Source: an uncultured Dialister sp. (GTDB lineage Bacteria > Bacillota > Negativicutes > Veillonellales > Dialisteraceae). Taken from it: a stretch of 24,907 nucleotides of DNA. The stretch covers positions 1-24,907 of the forward strand of contig NZ_UPZP01000027.1 of NCBI RefSeq assembly GCF_900538805.1, written 5' to 3'. This document shows positions 13,958-22,333 of the stretch, piece after piece; position 1 is the stretch's first letter, and each line of letters starts with the position of its first letter. The notes beneath the pieces were generated by a model. That model made no database searches. It saw only the letters and a list, made by a program, of their open reading frames with translations, and was not told the origin of the DNA. A program made the position numbers and the translations under genes.

Positions 13958-13986
13958 ATTATACGTGGATAATTCGACTTTGTCAA
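13958..13986 (-). promoter_or_regulatory. rpmF promoter, perfect consensus
   Basis: TTGACA (13981-13986), exactly 17 bases, then TATAAT (13958-13963) on the minus strand: a complete match to the primary sigma-factor consensus, as expected for strong ribosomal-protein expression. Confidence 0.92.
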
Positions 13987-14124
13987 GGGTTCGCGTTGAA
14001 AATGAGCGGGAAGTGTGTAGAAAATCGCGATAATGGAAAGTACGAATGGTTTCTTGTTTCTAGTCCTTTTGTATCCATATCAGTAAATCGCAATCGGCAG
14101 TCTGCATGTCTTGCATCTGTCTCC

Positions 14125-14469
14125 CCCGCCAGACTAGTATTTACCGGCTTTTGTGTCACTATCTTCAAGCACCGAGATTCTTCGCTGGCACTCAGAATGA
14201 CCGGTCGGGCGGGTTGTCTGAGGTCTGCTGGTCTCATGTCTTGCTTCTATTCCTCCCGCCAGACCGGTATTTACCGGCTTTTATGTCACTATCGACAGGC
14301 ACCGAGATTCTTCGCTCCGCTCAGAATGACCCCTCTGGCGGGTGGTCTGAGACCTGCCGGTCCGATGTTTTGCTTCTGTCCCCCGCCAGACCGGTATTTA
14401 CCGACTTTTGTGTCACTATCGTCAAGCACCGAGATTCTTCGCTGACGCTCAGAATGACCGCCCGGCGGG
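14125..14469. mobile_element. Three tandem MITE-like elements (copies e, f, g)
   Basis: Three units of about 88 bp (14125-14213, 14255-14342, 14382-14469) repeat with a period near 128 bp and share the linker as well. Copy f has a perfect 9-bp terminal inverted repeat CCCGCCAGA / TCTGGCGGG; copies e and g keep CCCGCC...GGCGGG or nearly so. Each has an ACCGAGATTCTTCGC...CTCAGAATGAC core. No coding sequence is supported; the open frames crossing it are a by-product of the repeat. Confidence 0.8.
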
Positions 14470-14498
14470 ACGTCTGATAGTCTGATGTCTGTCCTCTG

Positions 14499-16379
14499 TT
14501 ATCTATCTTCTATCTTCTCTTCCTCCACCTTCTGTCCATTAATGACCATCTGCTTTTCATCTTTCCTCATATGGAAGAAGCGGTACACCGCTTCGGCGGC
14601 TCTTTTGTTCATGCCGGGGACCTGGGCCAGTTCTTCTGCGGTGGCTTTCCGCATTTCGTCCAAAGAGCGGAAGGCGTGCCAGAGGGCGTTTCTTCTGGTG
14701 GGGCCGATACCTTCGATGTGGTCCAGTATGGATTCCGTATTTCTTTTATTTGTCCATTTCCTGTGGTAGGTGATGACGAAGCGGTGGGCTTCGTCGCGGA
14801 TGAACTGGAGGAGCTGGAGCGCCGGTTCGTGGTGGTCCAGGATGATGGGTTCTTCAGATCCTTCCACGTAGATTTCTTCGATTCTCTTGGCCAGGCCAAT
14901 CACCGGGGCGTCGCAGCCGGCTTCGCGGATGGCGGGAAGGGCGGCGTGGAGCTGGCCCAGGCCGCCATCCAGGACGATGAGGTCCGGGGCCGGCCAGTCT
15001 TTGTGGTTTCCATAGCGGCGGCCCATGACTTCCGCCATGGATTTGAAGTCGTCGGCGTGGCCCTGGGTGGTCTGGAGTTTGAATTTCCTGTATTCCCGCT
15101 TAGCCGGGCGGCCGTGTTCAAAGACCACCATGGAGCCGGTGGTTTCAGCGCCCTGGTCATGGGAAATATCGAAGCATTCCATCCTTTCCGGCAGTCTGGG
15201 CAGATGGAGCAGGTCTTTCAGCTTTTTCACAGCCCCCTGTTCCCGGGCGTCCTGGTATTCCCACTGCAGTTTCTTGTCGGAGAGGTACTTGGCGGCATTG
15301 GCCATGGCCATGTCTTTCAGGCGGCGCTTGAAGCCCCGCTGGGGCAGGATGAGACTCACTTCGCTGCCCCGGAGTTTTGTCATCCACGAGGCAATGAGGC
15401 CCATTTCCGCCGGAAGAAGAGGCAGGATGATTTCTTTGGGAATGGAGGTGGGATTGGCGCCGTAGAAATCGCGGATGAAGGCGGTCACGATTTCTTCGTC
15501 CGTTTCGTTCTCACTTTCCGGTATGCTGAAGTTTTCCTTGCCCACCATGCGGCCGTAGCGGATATAGAAGACTTCCAGACCCGCATGGCTGCCGTCTCTC
15601 GCATAGCCCACCACGTCAAAGTCTCCTTCATTGGCCACGATGTGCTGACGCTGCTGTACGGATTCTATGGCCCGCACCTGGTCCCGGAATTTGGCAGCCA
15701 GTTCATAGTCCATTTTTTCCGAAGCGTCCATCATTTTCCGTTTCAGTTCCTTTACCAGTTCCGTGCTTTTTCCTTCAAAAAGGTCGCACACCGTGCGGAC
15801 GTAAGAATCGTAGTCTTCCTTTGAGCAGAGCTCAAAGCAGGGAGCGGCACAGAGATGGAGGTGGTACTGGAGGCAGGGCCTCGGCACCTTCATGGAGCGG
15901 CAGTTCCGGATGGGATAGTAGCGGCGCAGGAGGCTCAATGTGGTGCGAAGGCTTCCCACGTCGGTGAAAGGGCCGAAGTAGCGTGCACCGTCGTCGTGTC
16001 GGATGTTTCTTGTCACGAAAATGCGGGGCCATTCTTCGTTGGTGGTGATTTTCACATAGGGATAGGATTTGTCGTCCCGAAGGGAAATATTGTACTTCGG
16101 ATGGATTTCCTTGATGAGGTTACATTCCAGAATGAGGGCTTCCATTTCCGTGGCGGTCATGGTGATATCCAGGTCTTCCGCATGGCGTATCATGGCCGCC
16201 ACCTTCGGGGAGCGGTTCTTGTCCTCCCGCACATAGGAGCGCACCCGGTTCTTCAGGTTCTTCGCCTTTCCTACGTAAATAATCCGGCCGTCCTTGTCTT
16301 TCCAGCGGTAGACGCCGGGAGAGTCCGGCAGGGCTTCCACTTTGGCTCGGATTTTATCGTTTACGTCAATCATTTTCAT
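14499..16379 (-). CDS. uvrC: Excinuclease ABC subunit C
   Basis: 626 aa, normal length. The N-terminal GIY-YIG nuclease is visible (PGVYRWKDKDGRIIYVGKAKNLKNRV, residues 21-46), which makes the 3' incision; a UVR helix pair (ELKRKMMDASEKMDYELAAKFRDQV) at about 205-230 contacts UvrB; the RNase H-like domain (ECFDISHDQGAETTGSMVVFEHG at about 400) makes the 5' incision; a helix-hairpin-helix pair (LDHIEGIGPTRRNALWHAF...LAQVPGMNKRAAEAVYRFF) closes the protein. It acts in the cytoplasm on UvrB-bound damaged DNA. Its ATG at 16379 overlaps the end of uvrA by 14 bases; an ATG two codons later is an alternative start. No strong terminator follows, only repeats. Confidence 0.96.
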   Translation of the reverse strand: MKMIDVNDKIRAKVEALPDSPGVYRWKDKDGRIIYVGKAKNLKNRVRSYVREDKNRSPKVAAMIRHAEDLDITMTATEMEALILECNLIKEIHPKYNISLRDDKSYPYVKITTNEEWPRIFVTRNIRHDDGARYFGPFTDVGSLRTTLSLLRRYYPIRNCRSMKVPRPCLQYHLHLCAAPCFELCSKEDYDSYVRTVCDLFEGKSTELVKELKRKMMDASEKMDYELAAKFRDQVRAIESVQQRQHIVANEGDFDVVGYARDGSHAGLEVFYIRYGRMVGKENFSIPESENETDEEIVTAFIRDFYGANPTSIPKEIILPLLPAEMGLIASWMTKLRGSEVSLILPQRGFKRRLKDMAMANAAKYLSDKKLQWEYQDAREQGAVKKLKDLLHLPRLPERMECFDISHDQGAETTGSMVVFEHGRPAKREYRKFKLQTTQGHADDFKSMAEVMGRRYGNHKDWPAPDLIVLDGGLGQLHAALPAIREAGCDAPVIGLAKRIEEIYVEGSEEPIILDHHEPALQLLQFIRDEAHRFVITYHRKWTNKRNTESILDHIEGIGPTRRNALWHAFRSLDEMRKATAEELAQVPGMNKRAAEAVYRFFHMRKDEKQMVINGQKVEEEKIEDR

Positions 16380-19215
16380 GGGCTTTCATCACTTCCCTCG
16401 TCCTTTCCATCACCGGAAGGAGGTACTGGCCAGTATAGGAACGCTTCACGCAGCATATGTCCTCCGGCGTGCCGCAGGCCACCACTTCGCCGCCTTTGTC
16501 GCCCCCTTCGGGGCCCAGGTCGATGATATAGTCCGCCACCTTCACCACGTCCAGGTTATGTTCAATGACCACCACCGTATTTCCCTGGTCCACCAGTTTC
16601 TGCAGCACAATGAGCAGCTTCCGAATGTCTTCGGAATGAAGGCCGGTGGTCGGTTCGTCCAGAATGTAAAGGGTGTCGCCGGTGCCGCGGCGCATGAGTT
16701 CCGTGGCCAGCTTCACGCGCTGGGCTTCGCCGCCGGACATGGTGGTAGCAGGCTGGCCAAGATGGATGTAACCAAGCCCCACTTCCTGCAGGGTTTCCAG
16801 TTTGCGGAGGATTTTCGGATGGTTTTCAAAGAAGGGCACCGCTTCATCCACTGTCATGTTGAGGACTTCGGAAATATTTTTCCCCTTGTAGCGAACCTCC
16901 AGGGTCTCCCTGTTGTACCGGGCGCCGTGGCATACTTCGCAGGGCACATATACGTCGGAGAGGAACTGCATTTCAATCTTGATAATGCCATCGCCATGGC
17001 AGGCTTCGCAGCGGCCGCCTTTGATGTTGAAACTGAAACGTCCCGGCTTGTAGCCTCTCATCTTGGCTTCCGAGGTCTGGCTGAAGAGTTCCCGGATATC
17101 ATTGAAAACGCCGGTGTAGGTGGCAGGATTGGACCGGGGCGTGCGGCCGATGGGCTGCTGGTCAATGTCGATAATCTTATCCACATATTCTGCCCCTTCC
17201 ATGGAGTCGTGCTTTCCTTCGGCATAGGAGGTGTGATTCTTGATGTTGGACAGGCCCTGGTAAAGGATTTCATTCACAAGGGTACTCTTACCGGAGCCGG
17301 ACTCGCCGGTGACCACCGTGAAGGCCCCCAGCGGGAAGGAAACGTCGATATGCTTCAGGTTATGCTCCGACGCCCCTTTGATGGTAAGAAATAGGCCGTT
17401 TCCCTTTCTTCTATGCGCCGGCAGGGGAATATATTTCTCTCCCCGAAGGTAGGCACCGGTAATGGATTTCTTCGATTTCTTAATATCCTCCGGCGTTCCT
17501 TCCGCCACTACATATCCCCCGTTTTCGCCGGCGCCGGGGCCGATATCCACTACCCAGTCGGCGGTGCGGATGGTATCTTCATCGTGTTCCACCACAATCA
17601 ATGTATTTCCCAGATCCCGCATGCCCTTCAGGGTAGCCAGGAGCTTGTCATTATCCCGCTGGTGAAGGCCAATGGACGGTTCATCCAGAATATACAGCAC
17701 CCCCACGAGACCGGAGCCTATCTGGGTGGCCAAGCGGATGCGCTGGGCCTCGCCGCCGGACAGGGTGGATGCTCCCCGGGACAGGGTAAGGTACTCCAGC
17801 CCCACGTTGGACAGGAAAGTGAGCCTGCTCTTCACTTCCCGAAGAATCTGGTCCGCAATGATTTTTTCCTTATCCGTAAGCTCCAGCTTTTCCAGGAAGG
17901 GCAGGAGCTCGGAAACGGGCATATCCGATATTTCCGCAATATTCTTACCGCCCACCCGGAATGCCAGGCTTTCAGGACGAAGCCTGGCGCCATGGCAGAC
18001 TGGACAGGGCTTTTCAATGAGGTAGTTGGCAAGGGATTCCTTCATTTTATCCGTCCAGGCTTCTTCATACCGCCTTTTCGTCATAGGTACAAGCCCTTCA
18101 AACTGGCGCTGGTAGGTTTTCGTCTCTCCATCCTGGTTGGTGTAGGAGAAAGTGAGTACTTCCCTGCCGCCATACTTAAATTCCTCCTGTCCCTCTTCGG
18201 GCAGGTCATCGAAACAGGCGTCCATGGTGAGGCCGTAGGATTTCAAAAAGGCGTCCAGCTGCTTGTAGAGCCAGCTTTCCCTGTTATAAGGGAAAGGACG
18301 AATGGCTCCCAGACGGAAGGTCTGCTTATGGTCCGGAAGAATTCGTTTGAAATCTGCTTCCAGAGAAGAGCCCAGCCCCATGCACGCCGGGCAGGCGCCG
18401 AAGGGGTTATTGAAGGAAAAAATGCGGGGCTCCGGTTTCGGCAGGGAAATGCCGCAGTCCGGGCAGGCAAAGTGGGTGCTGAAGAGATAATCCTTCCCCC
18501 CCGGCACGGCCCCCACCATGGTGCCGTCTCCCAGTTTCAGCGCTTCTTCCACGGAATCCGTAAGGCGGCGCACAATACCATCCTTAATAATAATGCGGTC
18601 CACCACCACTTCGATGGTGTGCTTCTTATTCTTTTCCAGTTCGATTTCATCAGAAAGGGACAGCACCTGCCCGTCCACCCGGACCCGGACGTACCCTTCC
18701 TTCCGAAGCTCTTCCAGAAGCTTCTTGTGGGTGCCCTTCTTCTGCACCGCCACAGGGCCCAATATCATGAGCTTCGTTCTGTCCCCCAGGGCTGTGAGGG
18801 AGTCTACGATCTGGTCCACCGTCTGCCGCTGGATAGGGCGGCCGCAGTGTGGACAGAATGCCCGACTGGCATGGGCAAAGAGCATGCGGAGATAATCGTG
18901 GATTTCCGTCACCGTACCTACGGTGGAGCGTGGATTATGGCTGGTGGATTTCTGGTCGATGGAAATGGCCGGCGAAAGACCGGAAATCTTATCCACATCG
19001 GGCTTATTCATCTGCCCCAGAAACTGGCGGGCATAGGCAGACAGGGATTCCACATACTTCCGCTGTCCCTCCGCATAAATGGTATCAAAAGCAAGGGACG
19101 ACTTTCCGGAGCCTGAAAGTCCTGTAAATACGATGAGCTTATTCCGGGGCAGGGTGAGGTCGATGTTCTTCAGGTTATTCTGCCTGGCCCCGTGAATGAC
19201 AATTCCTTTTTCCAT
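16366..19215 (-). CDS. uvrA: Excinuclease ABC subunit A
   Basis: 949 aa, the usual UvrA length. Two ABC modules are evident: Walker A GLSGSGKS (32-39) and a second GESGSGKST near 645, with two signatures LSGGEAQRIRLA and MSGGEAQRVKLA and two Walker B motifs (LYILDEPSIGL, LYILDEPTTGL). The zinc-module cysteine pairs CPHC, CPDC...CPAC, CPVC and CEAC...CEVC are present. As a dimer it scans DNA for bulky lesions and loads UvrB. AAAGGA precedes the ATG. It is followed by uvrC with a 14-base overlap; uvrB lies upstream on the same strand, separated by a 279-base repeat block. Confidence 0.97.
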   Translation of the reverse strand: MEKGIVIHGARQNNLKNIDLTLPRNKLIVFTGLSGSGKSSLAFDTIYAEGQRKYVESLSAYARQFLGQMNKPDVDKISGLSPAISIDQKSTSHNPRSTVGTVTEIHDYLRMLFAHASRAFCPHCGRPIQRQTVDQIVDSLTALGDRTKLMILGPVAVQKKGTHKKLLEELRKEGYVRVRVDGQVLSLSDEIELEKNKKHTIEVVVDRIIIKDGIVRRLTDSVEEALKLGDGTMVGAVPGGKDYLFSTHFACPDCGISLPKPEPRIFSFNNPFGACPACMGLGSSLEADFKRILPDHKQTFRLGAIRPFPYNRESWLYKQLDAFLKSYGLTMDACFDDLPEEGQEEFKYGGREVLTFSYTNQDGETKTYQRQFEGLVPMTKRRYEEAWTDKMKESLANYLIEKPCPVCHGARLRPESLAFRVGGKNIAEISDMPVSELLPFLEKLELTDKEKIIADQILREVKSRLTFLSNVGLEYLTLSRGASTLSGGEAQRIRLATQIGSGLVGVLYILDEPSIGLHQRDNDKLLATLKGMRDLGNTLIVVEHDEDTIRTADWVVDIGPGAGENGGYVVAEGTPEDIKKSKKSITGAYLRGEKYIPLPAHRRKGNGLFLTIKGASEHNLKHIDVSFPLGAFTVVTGESGSGKSTLVNEILYQGLSNIKNHTSYAEGKHDSMEGAEYVDKIIDIDQQPIGRTPRSNPATYTGVFNDIRELFSQTSEAKMRGYKPGRFSFNIKGGRCEACHGDGIIKIEMQFLSDVYVPCEVCHGARYNRETLEVRYKGKNISEVLNMTVDEAVPFFENHPKILRKLETLQEVGLGYIHLGQPATTMSGGEAQRVKLATELMRRGTGDTLYILDEPTTGLHSEDIRKLLIVLQKLVDQGNTVVVIEHNLDVVKVADYIIDLGPEGGDKGGEVVACGTPEDICCVKRSYTGQYLLPVMERTREVMKAHEND

Positions 19216-19269
19216 TCTATTCCTTTCTTATGATGTAAGTGTCACAAGTTGATGATTGATTGTATGTGA

Positions 19270-19494
19270 TTATGGGTTCAAAGGGTTCTGCGCCCTTTGG
19301 GCGCAGAAGGTTCTAAGAGGAAGGTTGACGGGCCCTTCGGGCCCGAAGGTTATGGCCAACTTCGTCGGCAGGTTGTATAGAAAGGTTGTGTTCGCTCCCC
19401 CTTTGGGGCCTGTGGGCGCCGCCTTTCCCCTAAAGGGGCACTATGGATGCTAAGCAGCATCCCCTATTTTAACCCGGGGCCGCTTTGCGGCCCC
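19270..19494. repeat. Repeat block between uvrB and uvrA with hairpin modules
   Basis: Holds one 9-bp unit (GGTTCAAAG), a perfect hairpin CTGCGCCC-TTT-GGGCGCAG (19288-19306), the module TTGA-CGGGCCC-TTC-GGGCCCG-AAGGTT (stem 19329-19345), two CCCTTTGGGG / CCCCTAAAGGGG type palindromes near 19398-19438, ATGCTAAGCAGCAT, and GGGGCCGC-TTT-GCGGCCCC (19476-19494), which abuts the uvrB stop codon and may serve as its 3' hairpin. No gene is seen. Confidence 0.8.
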
Positions 19495-21603
19495 TTATAT
19501 TTTCTTCTTCATAGGCCGGTTGATTCTCTTTTTCCCGGCGCTCACTCTTTTCAACGCAGCGTCGGCGCGGGAGCCGTAGCGGTCGGTCCACAGCTGTCGC
19601 AGTTTGGCCAGCTGGTCCCGCCACATGGCGGCTTCTTCAAATTCCAGGGATTTGGCAGCCCGTTTCATGTCCTTTTCGGTCTGCTGCATCTGCATGTACA
19701 GTTCTTCGTCGGACATTTCATCCTTTTTGGCAGGCGTTTTGCCGTAATCTCCCGTCTTTTCCTCTATCTTGGTCAGGTCGATGAGGTCCTTCACCCGCTT
19801 CTGCACCGTGTGAGGGATAATGTGGTGTTCCTTATTATAGGCCTCCTGGATGGTGCGGCGGCGGTTGGTCTCATCGATGGCGTATTTCATAGATTTCGTC
19901 ACCCTGTCGGCGTACATGATGACATGGCCGTGCTCATTTCTGGCAGCCCGGCCGATGACCTGAATCATGGAGGTCTCGGAGCGGAGGAACCCTTCCTTGT
20001 CCGCATCCAGAATGGCCACCAGCGATACTTCCGGCATATCCAGCCCCTCACGGAGCAGGTTGATGCCCACCAGCACATCAAAAACGCCGGCACGAAGATC
20101 GCGGATGATTTCCGCTCTTTCAATGGTGGCCACATCGGAGTGAAGGTACCGCACCTTCACCCCCGCTTCCGTGAGGAAATCGGTGAGATCTTCCGCCATT
20201 TTCTTGGTGAGGGTAGTGATGAGCACCCTTTCATGGGCGTCCTCCCGCTTGTGGATTTCACCAAGGAGATCATCCATCTGCCCTTCAATGGGCCGCACTT
20301 CAATGCTGGGATCCAGAAGTCCCGTGGGTCGGATAATCTGCTCCGCCAGATTCGTCTGTACCCCCATTTCATAGGGCCCCGGCGTGGCGGATACGTAAAT
20401 AATCTGGTTGATTCGTTCCGTAAATTCATCAAAGGTGAGAGGCCTGTTATCCAGTGCGCTGGGCAGGCGGAAGCCATAGTCCACCAGGGTGCGCTTTCTG
20501 GACTGGTCGCCGTTGTACATGGCCCGGAGCTGGGGCACCGTGACGTGGGATTCGTCGATCATAATGAGGAAATCGTCAGGGAAATAGTCAAGCAGCGTGT
20601 ACGGCGGCTCCCCCGGTTTCCTGTCCGACATGTGGCGGGAATAGTTTTCGATGCCTGAACAGTACCCCACTTCCTGCATCATTTCCAGGTCATAATTCGT
20701 CCGCTGCTCCAGCCGCTGGGCTTCCAGGAGCTTGCCCTGGTCCCGGAGCTCCTTCAGCCTGCCGTCCAGTTCCTTTTCAATGGAGCCGATGGCTCTCCTC
20801 AGCTTATCCGAACTGGTGACGTAATGGGACGCCGGGAAAATGCCGATATGGTTCCGTTCCGCCACGGTCTCTCCGGTGAGCACGTCAAATTCCGTGAGGG
20901 AATCCACTTCGTCACCGAACATTTCAATCCGCACGGCCACATTATTTTCAGAAGCCGGAAATACATCAATCGTATCTCCCCGCACCCGAAAGGTATCTCT
21001 GGTGAAATTCATATCATTCCGCATGTACTGCATATTCACCAGTTTTTCGATAATCTTGTCCCTTTCGATTTCTTCCCCCGGCCGAAGGGATAAGCCCATG
21101 GTACTGTAGTCCTCGGGGTCCCCCAAACCGTAAATGCAGGACACCGACGCCACGATGATGACATCCTTCCGCTCAAACAAAGCCATGGTGGCGGAATGGC
21201 GCAGCCTGTCAATTTCCTCATTTCTAGAAGAATCCTTCTCTATATAGGTATCCGTCTGGGGCACATAGGACTCCGGCTGGTAATAATCGTAGTAACTAAC
21301 GAAATAGTACACCGCGTTGTCCGGGAAGAAATCCTTGAACTCGCTGGCTGTCTGGGCTGCCAGGGTCTTGTTTGGTGAAATAATCAAAGTCGGCCGCTGC
21401 ACCTCTTCAATCACCTTGGCCATGGTAAAGGTCTTGCCCGTGCCGGTGGCCCCCAGGAGCACCTGGGCCCACTGCCCCTCATTCAGCCCCTGCACCAGCG
21501 ACTTCACCGCCTTCGGCTGGTCCCCGGTAGGCTGGAAAGGCGCTTTCAGTTTGAAAGGAACCATGGGCTCCATATACTGCCTTTGTATCCTGCTTCTATC
21601 CAT
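19495..21603 (-). CDS. uvrB: Excinuclease ABC subunit B
   Basis: 702 aa; UvrB is usually about 660-680. Walker A GATGTGKT (51-58), the damage-inserting beta-hairpin rich in tyrosines (VSYYDYYQPESYVPQTDTYIEKDSS, about 105-130), the DESH box (IDESHV near 350), motif III VSATPG, motif VI (MIQVIGRAARNEHG) and a C-terminal UVR domain (EKDMKRAAKSLEFEEAAMWRDQLAKLR) that binds UvrC are all present. It receives damaged DNA from UvrA and verifies the lesion. GAGGAA lies 5 bases before the ATG at 21603. The sequence TTPAKKDEMSDEE-like linker before UVR and a basic tail after it account for the extra length. A promoter and dyad lie upstream. Confidence 0.97.
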   Translation of the reverse strand: MDRSRIQRQYMEPMVPFKLKAPFQPTGDQPKAVKSLVQGLNEGQWAQVLLGATGTGKTFTMAKVIEEVQRPTLIISPNKTLAAQTASEFKDFFPDNAVYYFVSYYDYYQPESYVPQTDTYIEKDSSRNEEIDRLRHSATMALFERKDVIIVASVSCIYGLGDPEDYSTMGLSLRPGEEIERDKIIEKLVNMQYMRNDMNFTRDTFRVRGDTIDVFPASENNVAVRIEMFGDEVDSLTEFDVLTGETVAERNHIGIFPASHYVTSSDKLRRAIGSIEKELDGRLKELRDQGKLLEAQRLEQRTNYDLEMMQEVGYCSGIENYSRHMSDRKPGEPPYTLLDYFPDDFLIMIDESHVTVPQLRAMYNGDQSRKRTLVDYGFRLPSALDNRPLTFDEFTERINQIIYVSATPGPYEMGVQTNLAEQIIRPTGLLDPSIEVRPIEGQMDDLLGEIHKREDAHERVLITTLTKKMAEDLTDFLTEAGVKVRYLHSDVATIERAEIIRDLRAGVFDVLVGINLLREGLDMPEVSLVAILDADKEGFLRSETSMIQVIGRAARNEHGHVIMYADRVTKSMKYAIDETNRRRTIQEAYNKEHHIIPHTVQKRVKDLIDLTKIEEKTGDYGKTPAKKDEMSDEELYMQMQQTEKDMKRAAKSLEFEEAAMWRDQLAKLRQLWTDRYGSRADAALKRVSAGKKRINRPMKKKI

Positions 21604-21640
21604 AAATTTCCTCTTTCATTTCAAACCGATAAAGAAAAAT

Positions 21641-21719
21641 GAAACCATTCAAAATGAACAGTTTCATAATCGACATATTTCTATCTTCAATTATAACATG
21701 ACAGGCAAGAGATTGTTCA
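21641..21719 (-). promoter_or_regulatory. uvrB promoter with downstream dyad
   Basis: TGAACA (21714-21719), an 18-base spacer and perfect TATAAT (21690-21695), which also carries the TG of an extended -10, on the minus strand. Between start point and gene lies GAAAC-CA-TTC...GAA-CA-GTTTC (21641-21665), an interrupted palindrome. It does not match the Bacillus LexA box (GAAC-4 bases-GTTC), so SOS control is not shown. Confidence 0.6.
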
Positions 21720-21723
21720 TCTA

Positions 21724-22035
21724 TTTGACACGCCTTCGGCGTGAGGGTTCAGCGCCATTTGGGCGCGAAGGTTCTTAAGATTGACCGGCCTTCGGCCGGA
21801 GGATTCTTAGGTTTGACAGCCCTTCGGGCTGAGGGTTGTGGTATCGCCGAAGGGGGCCGCTGCGCGGCCCAGGTTCAGAGGGTTCAAAGGGTTCAAAAGG
21901 TTCAAAAGGTTCAAAAGGTTCAAAAGGTTCAGAGGGGAAGGTATCGCCCGGTGGGCGATGAGTATATAGTCAGCGTTACGGGATTAACCTTTGTGTCTCC
22001 AGTGCTGCATGACGAAGAGCCGTAGCCTCCTTCCA
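21724..22035. repeat. Composite repeat: hairpin modules and longest 9-bp array
   Basis: Three modules share TTGA...(A)GGGTT-type flanks around different perfect stems with TTC loops: CACGCC/GGCGTG (21729-21743), CCGGCC/GGCCGG (21785-21799), CAGCCC/GGGCTG (21817-21831). GCGCC/GGCGC (21752-21766), GGGCCGC-TGC-GCGGCCC (21854-21870) and ATCGCCC-GGT-GGGCGAT (21943-21959) lie among them. Seven 9-bp units run at 21872-21934. The block from 21972 repeats 4065-4110. No gene is credible here. Confidence 0.85.
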
Positions 22036-22230
22036 CAGGCAGAAGCCCTGCAGAGGGCTTCTGAGCCGGGCTCTTGTGTGAGCATAGCCTGCACATTAAG
22101 CGAACACCTTAAAGCCCGGCCAGCAGGTGTCGCCGATAGGCGACGGAGGATAGGGGCGTCAGGTCTTAGCTCTCAGATGCTCGGTGTTCCTCAGGACTTC
22201 CCCCAACTCTTTCCCGGTGAAGGATTCCCT
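22036..22230. repeat. Composite intergenic repeat, copy 2
   Basis: Closely similar to 1-190 at the left end of the window, with a near-identical core of about 65 bases (22062-22127). It contains the perfect 8-bp inverted repeat GCCGGGCT / AGCCCGGC, a preceding hairpin AGAAGCCCT-GCAG-AGGGCTTCT and a GTCGCC-GATA-GGCGAC hairpin. The stretch 22231-22295 that follows shows nothing recognisable. Confidence 0.8.
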
Positions 22231-22295
22231 ATTGAATCAAACAAACCCGAAAACTATCCGAATCCTCTATCGTCTAACCTCTATCCTCCCCATTA

Positions 22296-22330
22296 CAAAA
22301 GCATCGGATTCTTCTGTATCCGATGCTCTG
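22296..22330 (-). terminator. Terminator of the fabF-rnc operon
   Basis: AGCATCGGAT (22300-22309) pairs perfectly with ATCCGATGCT (22318-22327), followed on the minus strand by TTTTG. It begins 6 bases after the rnc stop codon. Confidence 0.88.
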
Positions 22331-22333
22331 CAT

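Noticed and set aside
13996..14477. Plus-strand protein genes
   Set aside because: The overlapping open frames are read through the tandem repeat units; the protein repeats simply mirror the DNA repeats.
17413..19116. Long plus-strand open frame opposite uvrA
   Set aside because: Antisense shadow of a certain gene; the same holds for the long frame opposite uvrC at 14571-15824 and uvrB at 19447-20658.
21741..22025. Repetitive VQK/VQR protein
   Set aside because: The frame is open only because the DNA unit is 9 bp; there is no ribosome site and the flanks are repeat DNA.
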